From positions 98,137,815 through 98,201,814 of the forward strand of contig CM060176.1 in assembly GCA_030549775.1 (NCBI GenBank): 64,000 nucleotides of DNA, given 5' to 3'. Both the position numbers and the translations under genes were made by a program. The stretch comes from Tamarix chinensis. Lineage: Eukaryota > Streptophyta > Magnoliopsida > Caryophyllales > Tamaricaceae. Below are positions 52,001 to 56,340 of this stretch, piece by piece; position 1 is the stretch's first letter, and each line of letters opens with the position of its first letter. The notes under the pieces are model-generated. The model had not been told where the DNA came from. It did not search any database and worked only from the letters and a program-made list of their open reading frames with translations.

Positions 52001-55000
52001 GACCGTGGAGCTAACACTTCTTTAACTAATGTTCTGGAAATAGTAGTTTGAAAGAGCAGGCTGTTTCAGAAACAAGACTTGTGATTTCAAATGATGCCAA
52101 ATGCCTCTGATTGACAGGACCTTGTTCCATGGAATAACAGATAATATCTAATTCATGAATAAATATAAGGACATCGATAAGAATTAAAATATGTTATAAT
52201 ACATATTCCCTTTGTTTCACAAGACCTCCATGTTGTTCGAGGTAGAATTTGACTATTATTTTCTTCCACAATATAGTAAGTAAATATATAAAAATATAAT
52301 TGCTATGTTCGTATTTAAATGTATCTTTATAATATTATTATTTTATAATTTTTATTGATATATATTGAAAGAAATTGACGGACTAAGTTTACCTTGAAGT
52401 ACGTAAGGGCCATATGTTGTTAAACAAAGGGAGTAAATGGCTAATTCCTTGCAACAAAAAAAAGAAAGAAAGAAACGGTACCTTTTATTTATTCAAATCT
52501 ATGAAGATTGTAATCTTATACATATACCATATAAAGACCCATGAAAATAAAATCTAGAAACATATTTTATAAATATGTCATCCAAGTCTTATGGGCAAGT
52601 ATAAAATTTACATGAAATGACTAAAAAACTTGGGTAGATCATTACTACTTAATAACTTTTAATTTCATGCCATATGCTTGTTCTGCGGCTATTTATTGGC
52701 TTGCATCTTTACTTATAGTAGAGTCTAAATTTCCATGTCATCCCAAATCTTTTCTTTTATTGTTTAATATGCTCCAATTGTTAGAGTTGATCTTTAGGTG
52801 CACGGTGTGTTGCCCTATTAAGTTTCCAAGTTTAATTTAGTAGTTTATTGGTTTACTCTCGATAGATCTTCCTTTTGAACTTTCTGTTTCCCCGATTCAG
52901 TTTGTTTTGCAGCAGTATGAAAATCCACTATCAAAGAAGCTTAATGAAGTTTTGAATGAGATACGAAGGCAAAGATTTTCCTACCTCCGGTATCAAATTT
53001 TCTTTACTACTCATAATTATTTTTTCAATCCCCTCTCAGAAACGTGGTTGAAGCAACACTAGATTTTTTTCATCTTTCATATGGTGTGCCTGATTATAAT
53101 CTATATTTTATGCAGGTTAACTTTGTGCAAGAAGGATCATCCTTCAGGTTAGTCCATTCAGTCATCTTTTTGCCAATGATTGTAGTGTTTTCTTTTTGCC
53201 CAATTATAGATATTATTCGAAAACTTGATCAAATTGGTCCTTATCTCCTTTTGTGGAGTTTTTGTGTTTTGTGGCCTGGCTGTGCATGTCAGATTTTATG
53301 CCTCTTGCCACTTGATTACTTGTATAATATGATGGCGTTTGGTGTTGCCAAACCCTGTGGTGGAGACCTTTTCTGCTATGATATATGGACAAGTCACTTG
53401 ATTTGGTGTAGATGACACTCGAAATCATTAATGGGTCCTGTCTTACGCAATTCAATTCTAGAGTTCAATAACTTTCTTTTTCTTTTTTCCTTCCCTTTTT
53501 GGTGGTAGGGTTGGGGTTGGGGGATGAAAATTGCATATGAGCTGAGTGGAGTTGAGCCTTTCTTTTCTTATGCTTGTTTATCCAACAGACAGAACTGGAG
53601 GTTTGCTTTTGGCCTCATTTGATAATAAATGAATGAGGTGTGATCGAGCCATCATGGATCTTGAGTTGACTTGTTTAGGCATATTGATGTTCAAACTCAA
53701 ATTGAGCTTTAATATTAATATATCTACTTGAGTAAGGTCTAAATGTGCTTGATTATGGCTTGACAAAACTCATTTAGAAGAATGTCATAAATGTTAGAAT
53801 AAAATACAAAAATGAGAACTATACACAAAATGTGAGATCTTGGTTCAACAGTACTTATTTATACGAGTCATTAATAAGTTGGCTCATGAACAACCAAGCT
53901 GAGCCCTCCTTGGCTCAAACTTAGCTTGTTTATTTGATGAGTTGAGCTTGATCCCTTATATTTGGTTCATTTATCTAACCGATTTTGATCTAGCTGTTTG
54001 CAAACTCTATTAGTTTGCTGCCCTAGATGTTGTGGATTGAATTGGGTGTTTGATTTGCTTTCAAGATTTAATCATTGATGTGTGGGAGGGTGTAATCTTC
54101 AATTATGTGGATCTAATGGTTCGAATGGAGTTTGGATGAGATGATAAAGGCTCGATGATGGTGAGTTTAAAGACTAAAGGTTCGAAAGTGATACAAATAA
54201 GATGATGGTGGTTCGAATTAAGGTAGAAAAATGATGTTGGTGATGATGATTTGATGGTGATGAATTAATGATGAATGTGATTCGAATATGATGAGATGAT
54301 GATGATGAGGTTTCGAAAGTTAGGGTTTGGATGATGGTTAGAGTCGTGGTTTAGGGTTAGGGTTAGGGTTAAGGTTTGGGTTTGGTTCGAAGAAGAGGAA
54401 ATAAGGTGGTGTTTGGTTGGTATGGATGGTTAGGGTTTCAAATGAATGTTTTAGGGTTTCGGTTTTGTATACCGATTTAGGGTTTGGTTTAATTACGAAT
54501 TAGAGTAGGATTTTGATGGTAATTAGGGCAGGAAAATATGGATTAAGAATAGTAGAAAATATATAGATTAATCTTTAATTCACACAAACAAAGAGACTAA
54601 AACTTTCAAGCCAAACCGTTCACACAGATTCGATTTGTTTGAGTTTGAACTCGCACAGAATTCATTTTATGCTGATCTTCAACTTCAATTCTTCATAATA
54701 ATCATCATACATTCAATATGCTCGGCATCCATGCATAATATAACCTTTCTACCACTAGCTAAAGCATATTCCAAAAGATTTCAAGTTAAAAGATATTATG
54801 CTACTTTTATGCTAACTTTATGCTAATTTTATTCTCCTACTTTATTACTTAATTAATAAATTAGCTAAATAACTTAATAGTGCTCGAAAATCATGCCAAC
54901 TTTCTCCTTCTGCATGTGGTTGCTCCCTCCTTGCATGCCATGCACATACACGTAGATATTTAATTGCTTGTTTGTTACGTTTCGAGCAACGTAACCATCC

Positions 55001-56066
55001 ATTGGTCTTCAAATTTGTGGGAGACACTTTCTAAATGAAGAATAATTAGTTCAATAATTATGAAAGCTAATTCTTGAGTGTTTGCTCCTGCATCAATCAT
55101 CTTCTTCAAAAAACTCTCTAAAGATAAGTTTATCTCACACGATGATTATTGGAAATCTAGTTCCATCCTGTTGCTTGTGCTTACACCCTATGAGTTGATG
55201 TTGATAAGACATTTCCAAAATGCTAGGACGTGGGGAGATCAAGAACAACAAATTAAGACAAAAAAAAAACTATTTTTTTTATTTTTGCATCATTGTGCTA
55301 ATGCTTTTGAGAGGTTACATTTATGTGAGCTATAAATTTTGCTTCTAGTGATGGATGTAGAAATTTGGTTTCATTTTGTATGCATGCATTTGTACTAGTC
55401 CTTGGAAAAGATCATCCCTGTTTCAGGGCAAGGAGGGAAAAAGATAAGAGGAAACATTGACCTCTTTAGTTGGAGCTCATATTAATGCTTTATTTTGATA
55501 GGTGTATAAAGACCATCTTTTTGTTTATTGTTAGTAACCTTGTCTGAAATGAACACAAATATGTGAGGAAAGACGGAGCTCTTATGCTGGATGCTTGGAT
55601 CTATAATGATACTCTTATTTGATCAAAGGAGTTTAAGGCTCTTGCGTGTATGCATGGTAATGTGTTGCTCATATGCCCCACTCCTTTGAGGCTAAATGTA
55701 CTTTTGTAATTGTGTGCTCTTGGAATAGAATATTGCCCTGGGTCTTGTTGTGAGCCGCCAAAAAATGTATGATGTGCTCTTGGAAAGACGTAGCTCTTTG
55801 GTTGGACCTTATATTAGTTCTCTCTTTTTATGTCGTTTTGGATTTTTATCTGTAGCTATGTTGTCTGTCATTTCATAGCAATGTTAGAACTCAATAAACT
55901 CAAAGTCATAATTTGATGTTTGATATACTTATTTAACGACTCTCGTTCATTTAATCCAGGGATGCTTTTCTTCTCATACATGGTGGAAGATAAGACTCCA
56001 ACTGGTCTTTCATACGTAGAGTTTCTGGTGCATATACACCGACAGATACAAAGCAAAATGACATAG
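6195..56066 (+). CDS. CEF: SEC24-like COPII inner-coat protein (24 coding exons)
   Basis: Sec24 pairs with Sec23 in the inner COPII coat at ER exit sites and selects cargo for transport to the Golgi. The coding exons join in frame into 1093 residues plus TAG, close to the length I know for plant CEF/SEC24B-type proteins. Residues 1 to about 345 are Pro/Gly/Ser-rich and disordered. The Sec23/24 zinc finger is at about 420-460, with Cys 431, 434, 453 and 456. The trunk (vWA-like) domain spans about 500-745 and contains [15 protein letters not shown] beta-sandwich follows, then a helical domain (about 830-945) and a gelsolin-like C-terminus (about 960-1090). The ATG at 6195 is chosen because it opens the proline-rich frame right after an acceptor. 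All splice sites are GT-AG except a GC donor at 37989. No stop or frameshift is seen, so the gene looks functional despite transposon-filled introns. Assignment to CEF rather than a sister paralogue is by eye. Confidence 0.93.
7047..9642 (+). other. SEC24-like intron 1
   Basis: About 2.6 kb of intron. Open frames of 60-90 codons at 7648-7908 overlap each other and match no family I recognise. No transposon ends were identified. Confidence 0.6.
9643..9873 (+). CDS. SEC24-like coding exon 2
   Basis: Residues 285-361, 77 codons in phase 0. It is the end of the proline-rich tail, containing the conserved [10 protein letters not shown] motif of plant Sec24. It ends at NPPP before GTAATA. Confidence 0.93.
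9964..10038 (+). CDS. SEC24-like coding exon 3
   Basis: Residues 362-386 (25 codons), containing the highly conserved [17 protein letters not shown] stretch that opens the folded core of Sec24. Confidence 0.95.
10125..10223 (+). CDS. SEC24-like coding exon 4
   Basis: Residues 387-419 (33 codons), from [13 protein letters not shown] to HPSEEPIQ. The donor GTATGT opens the 16.5-kb intron 4. Confidence 0.95.
10224..11862 (+). other. First part of SEC24-like intron 4, nothing recognised
   Basis: Plain intron sequence with a short TTC microsatellite near 10628. No gene or transposon terminus was found before the MITE that starts at 11865. Confidence 0.5.
11865..12100. mobile_element. Stowaway-like MITE (copy A)
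   Basis: About 236 bp bounded by TA dinucleotides (11863-11864 and 12101-12102), the target duplication of Tc1/mariner-derived Stowaway elements. The left end CTCTCTCTGTTTTATAAT and the inverted right end CTACCTCCATTTTGGGCT are diverged copies of the CTCCCTCCGT-type Stowaway terminus. The interior resembles copy B at 45480-45744, for example in TAATGTATC and TTTTAGTCAATTT blocks. It is non-coding and depends on a transposase elsewhere. Confidence 0.7.
12165..14493. repeat. AT-rich tandem satellite, left part, with a LINE insertion
   Basis: An array of units of about 140-225 bp, almost wholly A and T. Each carries a CTAATTACTTAATAATCAA block (near 12415, 12609, 12751, 12931, 13141, 14098 and 14324), a TTATTTATAATTATTGATTAA block and runs of (TAA)n. 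The variable unit length comes from expansion and contraction of the trinucleotide runs. The array is broken at 13229-14016 by a LINE fragment and continues at 24813 beyond the large LINE. Confidence 0.7.
13229..14016 (+). mobile_element. 5'-truncated LINE copy with 14-bp target-site duplication
   Basis: The insert is flanked by identical 14-mers AGATTATGTTAATG at 13215-13228 and 14017-14030. It ends in an A-rich (AAAAT)n tail at about 13987-14010. Its coding remnant at 13245-13595 matches the zinc-binding domain after plant LINE reverse transcriptase ([30 protein letters not shown]). A second open stretch at 13745-13960 contains [13 protein letters not shown], usual near the ORF2 C-terminus. 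Frameshifts and stops between them make it non-functional. The 5' truncation, A-tail and duplication are hallmarks of target-primed reverse transcription. Confidence 0.85.
14606..16180 (-). pseudogene. LINE ORF2, C-terminal half (RT active site to zinc-binding domain), broken
   Basis: On the minus strand this resumes the RT right after the gypsy insertion. The [11 protein letters not shown] turn is followed by FADDLLLF, which carries the catalytic Asp pair of the RT palm, and by a YLGVPL motif, all within 15313-16062. A frameshift lies near 16060-16080, just before RQGDPL. A stop at about 15313 and further frame changes separate this from the zinc-binding tail at 14606-14935, which contains [13 protein letters not shown]. 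The first half of the same gene is at 21609-23429. Confidence 0.85.
16176..16180. repeat. Target-site duplication GCTAT, left copy
   Basis: The five bases before the left LTR are identical to 21604-21608 after the right LTR. This shows insertion of the gypsy element into the LINE. Confidence 0.93.
16181..16581 (-). repeat. Gypsy 3' LTR (left copy)
   Basis: 401 bp beginning TGGTAGCAGA and ending GGGCCTATCA on the plus strand. It differs from the right copy at a T/A site in the CAGAAAAATATG stretch, a T/C site near the end and one C in a C-run. Confidence 0.95.
16527..17069 (-). pseudogene. Gypsy pol C-terminal segment with chromodomain, cut off by a stop codon
   Basis: In the same frame as pol and directly after its TAG at 17070-17072. 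It encodes the integrase C-terminal beta-barrel ([21 protein letters not shown], then [11 protein letters not shown]) followed by a chromodomain ([18 protein letters not shown]). Chromodomains guide integration of chromoviruses to marked chromatin. The frame runs through the polypurine tract and ends about 18 residues inside the 3' LTR. The block is in frame, so the break is a single nonsense codon, not a frameshift. Confidence 0.88.
16584..16594 (-). other. Gypsy polypurine tract
   Basis: On the minus strand GAGGGGAGAGT lies directly upstream of the 3' LTR, the expected primer position for plus-strand DNA synthesis. The chromodomain reading frame passes through it. Confidence 0.75.
17070..20258 (-). 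CDS. Gypsy polyprotein: knuckle, protease, RT, RNase H, integrase
   Basis: 1062 codons. The zinc-knuckle-like CFRC...GHVC motif is at residues 49-62. The aspartic protease has IDDGATHNF at 131-139, where the usual DS/TG triad reads DDG. RT shows [12 protein letters not shown] with Asp 409 and FFDD at 471-474. RNase H carries ETDASG with Asp 619. Integrase has an HHCC finger (His 806/813, Cys 843/846) and a catalytic triad Asp 876, Asp 936 and Glu 972, exactly 35 residues between the last two. It starts at the same base where gag ends (20258), suggesting frameshift, readthrough or reinitiation expression. The frame stops at TAG before the integrase tail and chromodomain, so the element is probably not autonomous. 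Confidence 0.93.
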   Translation of the reverse strand: MVANSAPRFSPLSTNNAPRLEESQASKRTPGIRRLPDAELLRRREKGLCFRCEEKYSPGHVCKNRMLHLLLVDDTVELDEGEADAPMEATEVRAEVKGEVELSMNSVVGLTTPRTMKLRGTIQEEAVIVLIDDGATHNFIAAKLVKRLGLPITETASYGVLMGTENSVQTQGICKGVRLSLPEVEVIEDFLPLQLGSADAILGMQWLEKLGMMQINWRNLLMKFTMNRTAVTLRGDAELCKTQVSLKSLIRAVCQGGQGILLECCALASNFCSEQAPADIPLPLQEVVQSFPEVTRKPWGLPPQRRLDHRIPMIPGTGPISVRPYRYPQVQKDEIERLVGEMLAAGVIRPSHSPFSSPVLLVRKKDNSWRFCVDYRALNKVTIPDKFPIPMIDELLDELHGASVFSKLDLKSGYHQIRVNPEDVPKTAFRTHEGHYEFLVMPFGLTNAPATFQALMNDVFKPFLRKFVLVFFDDILVYSQDMESHAKHLTVVFEVLRTNTLTVNIKKCAFGQLELEYLGHIISAEGVAADPSKLKCMKKRPVPKTLKELRGFLGLTGYYRKFVKHYGHIAAPLTAQLKKDSFGWNVEAQEAFDKLKQAMSSVPVLGLPDFREPFVIETDASGIGVGAVLMQKQRPIAYFSQALGQRARLKSVYERELMAVVLAIQRWRHYLMGQRFTVRTDQKSLKYLLEQRVIPEEHLRWITKLWSYNFTIEYKPGGENKAADALSRRESEADCAALSAVWIKDWSSLQSKVAADPKLRAIVQELQQGPPNTGGYNLQQGNLMYHGRLVIPAKSEWRKKLLAEFHGGGLGGHSGALRTYHRLAREVYWPGMRKEVQDYVAGCGVCQQNKYQTLSPAGLLQPLPIPQQVWEDISLDFVEGLPSSEGYDCVMVVVDRLTKYGHFIPLKHPFTAHVVAAIFVKEIVRLHGIPKSIVSDRDKVFVSNFWKELFKLQGTKLRFSTAYHPQTDGQTEVVNRSLETYLCCFVGDKPKQWVKWIPWAEFWYNTSYHSAIQSTPFAALYGRDPPSLLRYETGNTPFAAVDHELKERDAVLEELKYHLQRA
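20258..21169 (-). CDS. Gypsy gag
   Basis: 303 codons. The N-terminus is coiled-coil-like and charged (many Glu/Arg, residues 1-60). The retrotransposon gag core follows at about 105-245, with [20 protein letters not shown] and the [14 protein letters not shown] motif. It has no zinc knuckle of its own; that lies at the start of pol. The ATG is about 20 bases from the primer-binding site, so there is almost no leader. No internal stop is present. Confidence 0.9.
   Translation of the reverse strand: MAQEKMEAMEERMGTLEERPTVIQEEWQHEVDGIKGDTQKIPQLERTLMEVMGRLDQLIRQGDRAMTPSNSRKEKEDEREVTNTGPAATHTIEQGVPRVEYRLVRQLELPIFSGSDPDGWLFRAERYFNLNRLTEDERLELVPVAMEGKALAWFQYVEEGRRFTTWRNFKEAFLTRFRPKHEGSLCEKFLAIRQDTSVEEYLEVFESLAAPLQGRLTEEVLISTFLNGLKPAVRAEVRMMRPNGLAEIMESAQMVEDKNRVVQTGGNGLSGLGEMGSRLRLPGRANSNPGSTYSTSPALDRPN
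21187..21199 (-). other. Gypsy primer-binding site (initiator-Met tRNA)
   Basis: On the minus strand TGGTATCAGAGCC, complementary to the 3' end of plant initiator methionine tRNA, lies two bases inside the 5' LTR. It fixes the orientation of the element. Confidence 0.92.
21202..21603 (-). repeat. Gypsy 5' LTR (right copy)
   Basis: 402 bp, nearly identical to 16181-16581, with TG...CA ends. For the minus-strand element this is the 5' copy and should hold the promoter. Confidence 0.95.
21604..21608. repeat. Target-site duplication GCTAT, right copy
   Basis: Identical to 16176-16180. The LINE RT frame continues from here across the gypsy element to 16180. Confidence 0.93.
21609..23429 (-). pseudogene. 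LINE ORF2, N-terminal half (endonuclease and start of RT), broken
   Basis: The frame opening at 23429 begins [13 protein letters not shown], the typical start of plant L1 endonucleases, and has the catalytic Glu in LLETRVK. A stop at about 23067 interrupts it. The next block (22812-23018) carries GDFN and FTWTN endonuclease motifs. The RT N-terminus at 21604-22313 has [30 protein letters not shown] and [13 protein letters not shown], where the Asp of KVD is the first RT catalytic residue. Stops near 22390 and 22800 inactivate it. The remainder lies at 14606-16180. Confidence 0.85.
23440..24765 (-). pseudogene. LINE ORF1 (DUF4283 and CCHC knuckle), broken
   Basis: Starts at the ATG at 24765 ([15 protein letters not shown]) with a basic N-terminus. 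The DUF4283-type domain is open at 23989-24315 ([15 protein letters not shown], then [20 protein letters not shown]). The knuckle [14 protein letters not shown] lies near 23780-23830. DUF4283 proteins with this knuckle are the usual RNA-binding ORF1 products of plant L1 elements. At least four in-frame stops (for example near 24655 and 23986) make it a pseudogene. Confidence 0.8.
24813..25185. repeat. AT-rich tandem satellite, right part
   Basis: Resumes the array seen at 12165-14493. A TATAATTAACCATATTCTAATTT block followed by a TTAGTAATCAAT block aligns with the unit starts on the left side, and TTATTATTAT runs follow. The LINE therefore inserted inside the array. Confidence 0.65.
25186..26766 (+). 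other. Last part of SEC24-like intron 4
   Basis: No mobile element was recognised. A short direct duplication of about 33 bp (GAGCTTCCTA-TAGTA blocks) lies at about 25837-25900. Open frames of 75-117 codons here overlap on opposite strands and have no family signature. The acceptor CTATGCAG ends at 26766. Confidence 0.5.
26767..26878 (+). CDS. SEC24-like coding exon 5 (zinc finger)
   Basis: Residues 420-456 plus one base. It encodes the whole four-cysteine zinc finger, CSRC...CNFC, with 18 residues between the pairs ([18 protein letters not shown]). This finger packs against Sec23 in the coat. Confidence 0.96.
26879..28535 (+). other. SEC24-like intron 5
   Basis: 1.66 kb with no gene seen. 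A frame at 27267-27494 is open for 75 codons but not recognised. Confidence 0.55.
28536..28663 (+). CDS. SEC24-like coding exon 6
   Basis: Completes residue 457 and runs to 499 ([18 protein letters not shown], then [14 protein letters not shown]). Donor GTTAGT. Confidence 0.95.
29222..29341 (+). CDS. SEC24-like coding exon 7 (start of trunk domain)
   Basis: Residues 500-539, 40 codons, opening the vWA-like trunk with [19 protein letters not shown]. Donor GTAGGT. Confidence 0.95.
29342..32896 (+). other. SEC24-like intron 7
   Basis: 3.56 kb. It holds the 2 x 171 bp duplication at 30807-31148 and a strongly AT-rich stretch at 31440-32300. A minus-strand frame of 75 codons at 29955-30182 is not recognised. 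Confidence 0.55.
30807..31148. repeat. Tandem duplication, 2 x 171 bp
   Basis: Copies at 30807-30977 and 30978-31148 both begin AAAAGCAATAATCGGATAGA and differ at only a few bases (for example CTCTCTTATGGGG against TTCTCCTATGGG). Near identity implies a recent unequal exchange or replication slip. Confidence 0.92.
32897..32977 (+). CDS. SEC24-like coding exon 8
   Basis: Residues 540-566: [20 protein letters not shown] and the LKRALQQ end, the trunk-domain strand-helix segment conserved in all Sec24 proteins. Confidence 0.96.
32978..36001 (+). other. SEC24-like intron 8
   Basis: 3.0 kb. It contains a probable Stowaway MITE (34180-34425), a poly-A run near 34613-34629 and a purine-rich stretch at 34880-34960. 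Nothing coding was found. Confidence 0.55.
34180..34425. mobile_element. Stowaway-like MITE (copy E), diverged
   Basis: Flanked by TA (34178-34179 and 34426-34427). The left end has CCTTCACTTATGAGTGTCG and the inverted right end CCTTCATTCATAAATGGTG, both followed by TTTTAGC. About 246 bp, non-coding. Confidence 0.55.
36002..36079 (+). CDS. SEC24-like coding exon 9
   Basis: Residues 567-592, [20 protein letters not shown] to LSE. Phase 0 on both sides. Confidence 0.96.
36215..36307 (+). CDS. SEC24-like coding exon 10
   Basis: Residues 593-623, [17 protein letters not shown] to SAFGAAIK. Donor GTATAT. Confidence 0.95.
36308..37933 (+). other. SEC24-like intron 10
   Basis: 1.6 kb. A G11 homopolymer lies near 36376. 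From about 36452 to 37390 the sequence has scattered CCCGACC/GACCCGTC and CCGAAT motifs at both ends, the look of a decayed non-autonomous DNA element, with a Stowaway copy inside it. Confidence 0.45.
36770..37003. mobile_element. Stowaway-like MITE (copy C)
   Basis: Flanked by TA (36768-36769 and 37004-37005). The left end CTCCCTCGTATTCATAATA and the inverted right end CTCCCTAAGGTTTTTTAC share the CTCCCT terminus. 234 bp, non-coding. Confidence 0.68.
37934..37988 (+). CDS. SEC24-like coding exon 11 (GC splice donor)
   Basis: Residues 624-641 plus one base: [18 protein letters not shown]. Homology and frame both require the exon to end at TCAG|GCAAGC, a GC donor otherwise perfect to consensus. 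No GT donor nearby restores the frame to exon 12. Confidence 0.93.
38718..38794 (+). CDS. SEC24-like coding exon 12
   Basis: Completes residue 642 and runs to 667 ([20 protein letters not shown] to SGEK). Acceptor TTTGTAG, donor GTAAAA. Confidence 0.94.
38795..40693 (+). other. SEC24-like intron 12
   Basis: 1.9 kb. The part at 39120-39270 is rich in GATAT/CGATATA motifs, similar in style to 51360-51500 in intron 21, and may be a shared degenerate repeat. Nothing coding. Confidence 0.45.
40694..40765 (+). CDS. SEC24-like coding exon 13
   Basis: Residues 668-691, [20 protein letters not shown] to AEYQ. Confidence 0.95.
40878..40961 (+). CDS. SEC24-like coding exon 14
   Basis: Residues 692-719, [20 protein letters not shown] to STGGQ, end of the trunk fold. 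The 112-bp intron before it includes a C-run. Confidence 0.95.
41442..41561 (+). CDS. SEC24-like coding exon 15
   Basis: Residues 720-759, [20 protein letters not shown] to VMRVRCSQ, entering the beta-sandwich. Confidence 0.96.
41665..41733 (+). CDS. SEC24-like coding exon 16
   Basis: Residues 760-782, [20 protein letters not shown] to LPG. Confidence 0.95.
41734..44888 (+). other. SEC24-like intron 16
   Basis: 3.2 kb with a hAT-like MITE at 42048-42379 and a short self-complementary stretch (TTAAAACCTAGTTTTAA) near 43384. A 106-codon minus-strand frame at 43657-43977 is not recognised and is not called. Confidence 0.5.
42048..42379. mobile_element. hAT-like MITE
   Basis: About 330 bp with inverted ends. 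The left end TGGTTTGGGGTGAATGGTAG pairs with the inverted right end TGGATTGGGATGAATCGGGG. Sequence of the type CCGTTTGGTT at the left edge is typical of small hAT-derived elements. No clear 8-bp duplication was seen. Non-coding. Confidence 0.5.
44889..44966 (+). CDS. SEC24-like coding exon 17
   Basis: Residues 783-808, [20 protein letters not shown] to CAFQ. Confidence 0.96.
45052..45190 (+). CDS. SEC24-like coding exon 18
   Basis: Residues 809-854 plus one base, [20 protein letters not shown] to CFLKQ, leading into the helical domain. Confidence 0.96.
45284..45448 (+). CDS. SEC24-like coding exon 19
   Basis: Residues 855-909 plus one base: [12 protein letters not shown] to [13 protein letters not shown], helical domain. 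Confidence 0.96.
45449..46792 (+). other. SEC24-like intron 19
   Basis: 1.3 kb with the Stowaway copy at 45480-45744, only about 30 bp from the donor. Nothing coding. Confidence 0.55.
45480..45744. mobile_element. Stowaway-like MITE (copy B)
   Basis: Flanked by TA (45478-45479 and 45745-45746). The left end TTCTTCTGTTTCACAATAGT and the inverted right end CTTCCTCCGTTTCACAATAA form a terminal inverted repeat that stays well paired over about 25 bp. 265 bp, the clearest of the five copies, and related in its interior to copy A. Confidence 0.8.
46793..46938 (+). CDS. SEC24-like coding exon 20
   Basis: Residues 910-958, from [20 protein letters not shown] to [10 protein letters not shown]. End of the helical domain. 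Confidence 0.96.
46939..47961 (+). other. SEC24-like intron 20
   Basis: 1.0 kb, with its central third taken up by a hAT-like MITE (47416-47832). Confidence 0.55.
47416..47832. mobile_element. hAT-like MITE
   Basis: About 417 bp. The left end TGGTCGTTTGGCC and the inverted right end TGGCTCATTTGGTA resemble the GGCTCGTTTGG ends of hAT-type MITEs. AAGTAGTACTTCT-like and AGGAAGT motifs repeat towards both ends. Non-coding. Confidence 0.5.
47962..48141 (+). CDS. SEC24-like coding exon 21
   Basis: Residues 959-1018, from [20 protein letters not shown] to VDQISAQ. Start of the gelsolin-like domain. Confidence 0.95.
48740..49087 (+). repeat. Left LTR of the degenerate gypsy element
   Basis: Alignable to the right LTR from about 48775 onwards. 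The first part of the LTR seems lost or too diverged to place. Confidence 0.55.
50711..51089 (+). repeat. Right LTR of the degenerate gypsy element
   Basis: 379 bp starting TGTTATGGAT directly after a purine tract and ending TTTAACA. It ends TG...CA as expected. Confidence 0.62.
52206..52433. mobile_element. Stowaway-like MITE (copy D)
   Basis: Flanked by TA (52204-52205 and 52434-52435). The left end TTCCCTTTGTTTCACAAGAC and the inverted right end CTCCCTTTGTTTAACAACAT pair well. 228 bp, non-coding. Confidence 0.75.
52901..52989 (+). CDS. SEC24-like coding exon 22
   Basis: Residues 1019-1047 plus two bases: [20 protein letters not shown] to YLR. The acceptor is taken at GATTCAG|TTTGTT. A second AG 12 bases later (TTGCAG) would drop four residues (FVLQ) in frame, so a small alternative acceptor is possible. 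Confidence 0.9.
53116..53147 (+). CDS. SEC24-like coding exon 23 (32-bp micro-exon)
   Basis: Completes Arg and encodes [10 protein letters not shown] plus one base. Short and easily missed, but required for the frame and matching the conserved CKK motif of plant Sec24. Confidence 0.9.
53148..55959 (+). other. SEC24-like intron 23
   Basis: 2.8 kb. It includes a stretch with GATCGAGCC/TTGAGTTGA motifs inverted at its ends (about 53640-53990), a purine-rich tract with GATGATG and GGTTCGAA repeats (about 54080-54330) and a telomere-like tract at 54349-54372. No gene recognised. Confidence 0.5.
54349..54372 (+). repeat. Interstitial telomere-like TTAGGG tract
   Basis: Contains GGTTTAGGGTTAGGGTTAGG and then GTTAAGG, about three TTAGGG units next to one plant-type TTTAGGG. 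Further GGGTTT motifs follow to 54480. The strand could form a G-quadruplex. Confidence 0.6.
55960..56066 (+). CDS. SEC24-like coding exon 24 (terminal)
   Basis: Completes Gly and encodes [20 protein letters not shown] to IQSKMT, then TAG at 56064-56066. This is the end of the gelsolin-like domain; the length after the last motif agrees with plant homologues. Confidence 0.96.
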
Positions 56067-56340
56067 GCTGTGCAACTTTACAGTTTGAAAATACAGGTAG
56101 TAAATCTGAATCCTCGATGCAGTGAGATCAAGAAATAGAGGATCGATGTATTTATATAACTGGCAGAAAGATCGTTCAGGGCGGCCTGATTGTCAGAAAG
56201 AAATATATCTGATTTCCCCCCTCACCTCTCCCTGCCCTTCTGCATCTGTAATGGGCTTATATTTTTAGTAAGGAATTGTTTGAATAAGCTGGCAGTATAG
56301 TGGTGTTTTATTTGTGTTTCGCCCATTTTCTCTTTAAGGG
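56067..56340 (+). other. Probable 3' UTR of the SEC24-like gene
   Basis: Less AT-rich than the flanking DNA. A weak polyadenylation-type signal (GAATAAGC) is near 56282. The end point is an estimate. Confidence 0.45.

Larger units (their letters stand above)
48142..52900 (+). other. SEC24-like intron 21
   Basis: 4.8 kb. It contains a degenerate LTR retrotransposon (about 48740-51089) and a Stowaway MITE (52206-52433). The part at 51355-51500 is rich in GCCGATA/TATCGGC motifs and is not classified. Confidence 0.55.

Noticed and set aside
53044..53415. 123-codon plus frame overlapping exon 23
   Set aside because: It is in a different frame from the conserved micro-exon; the hydrophobic composition is chance translation of T-rich intron.
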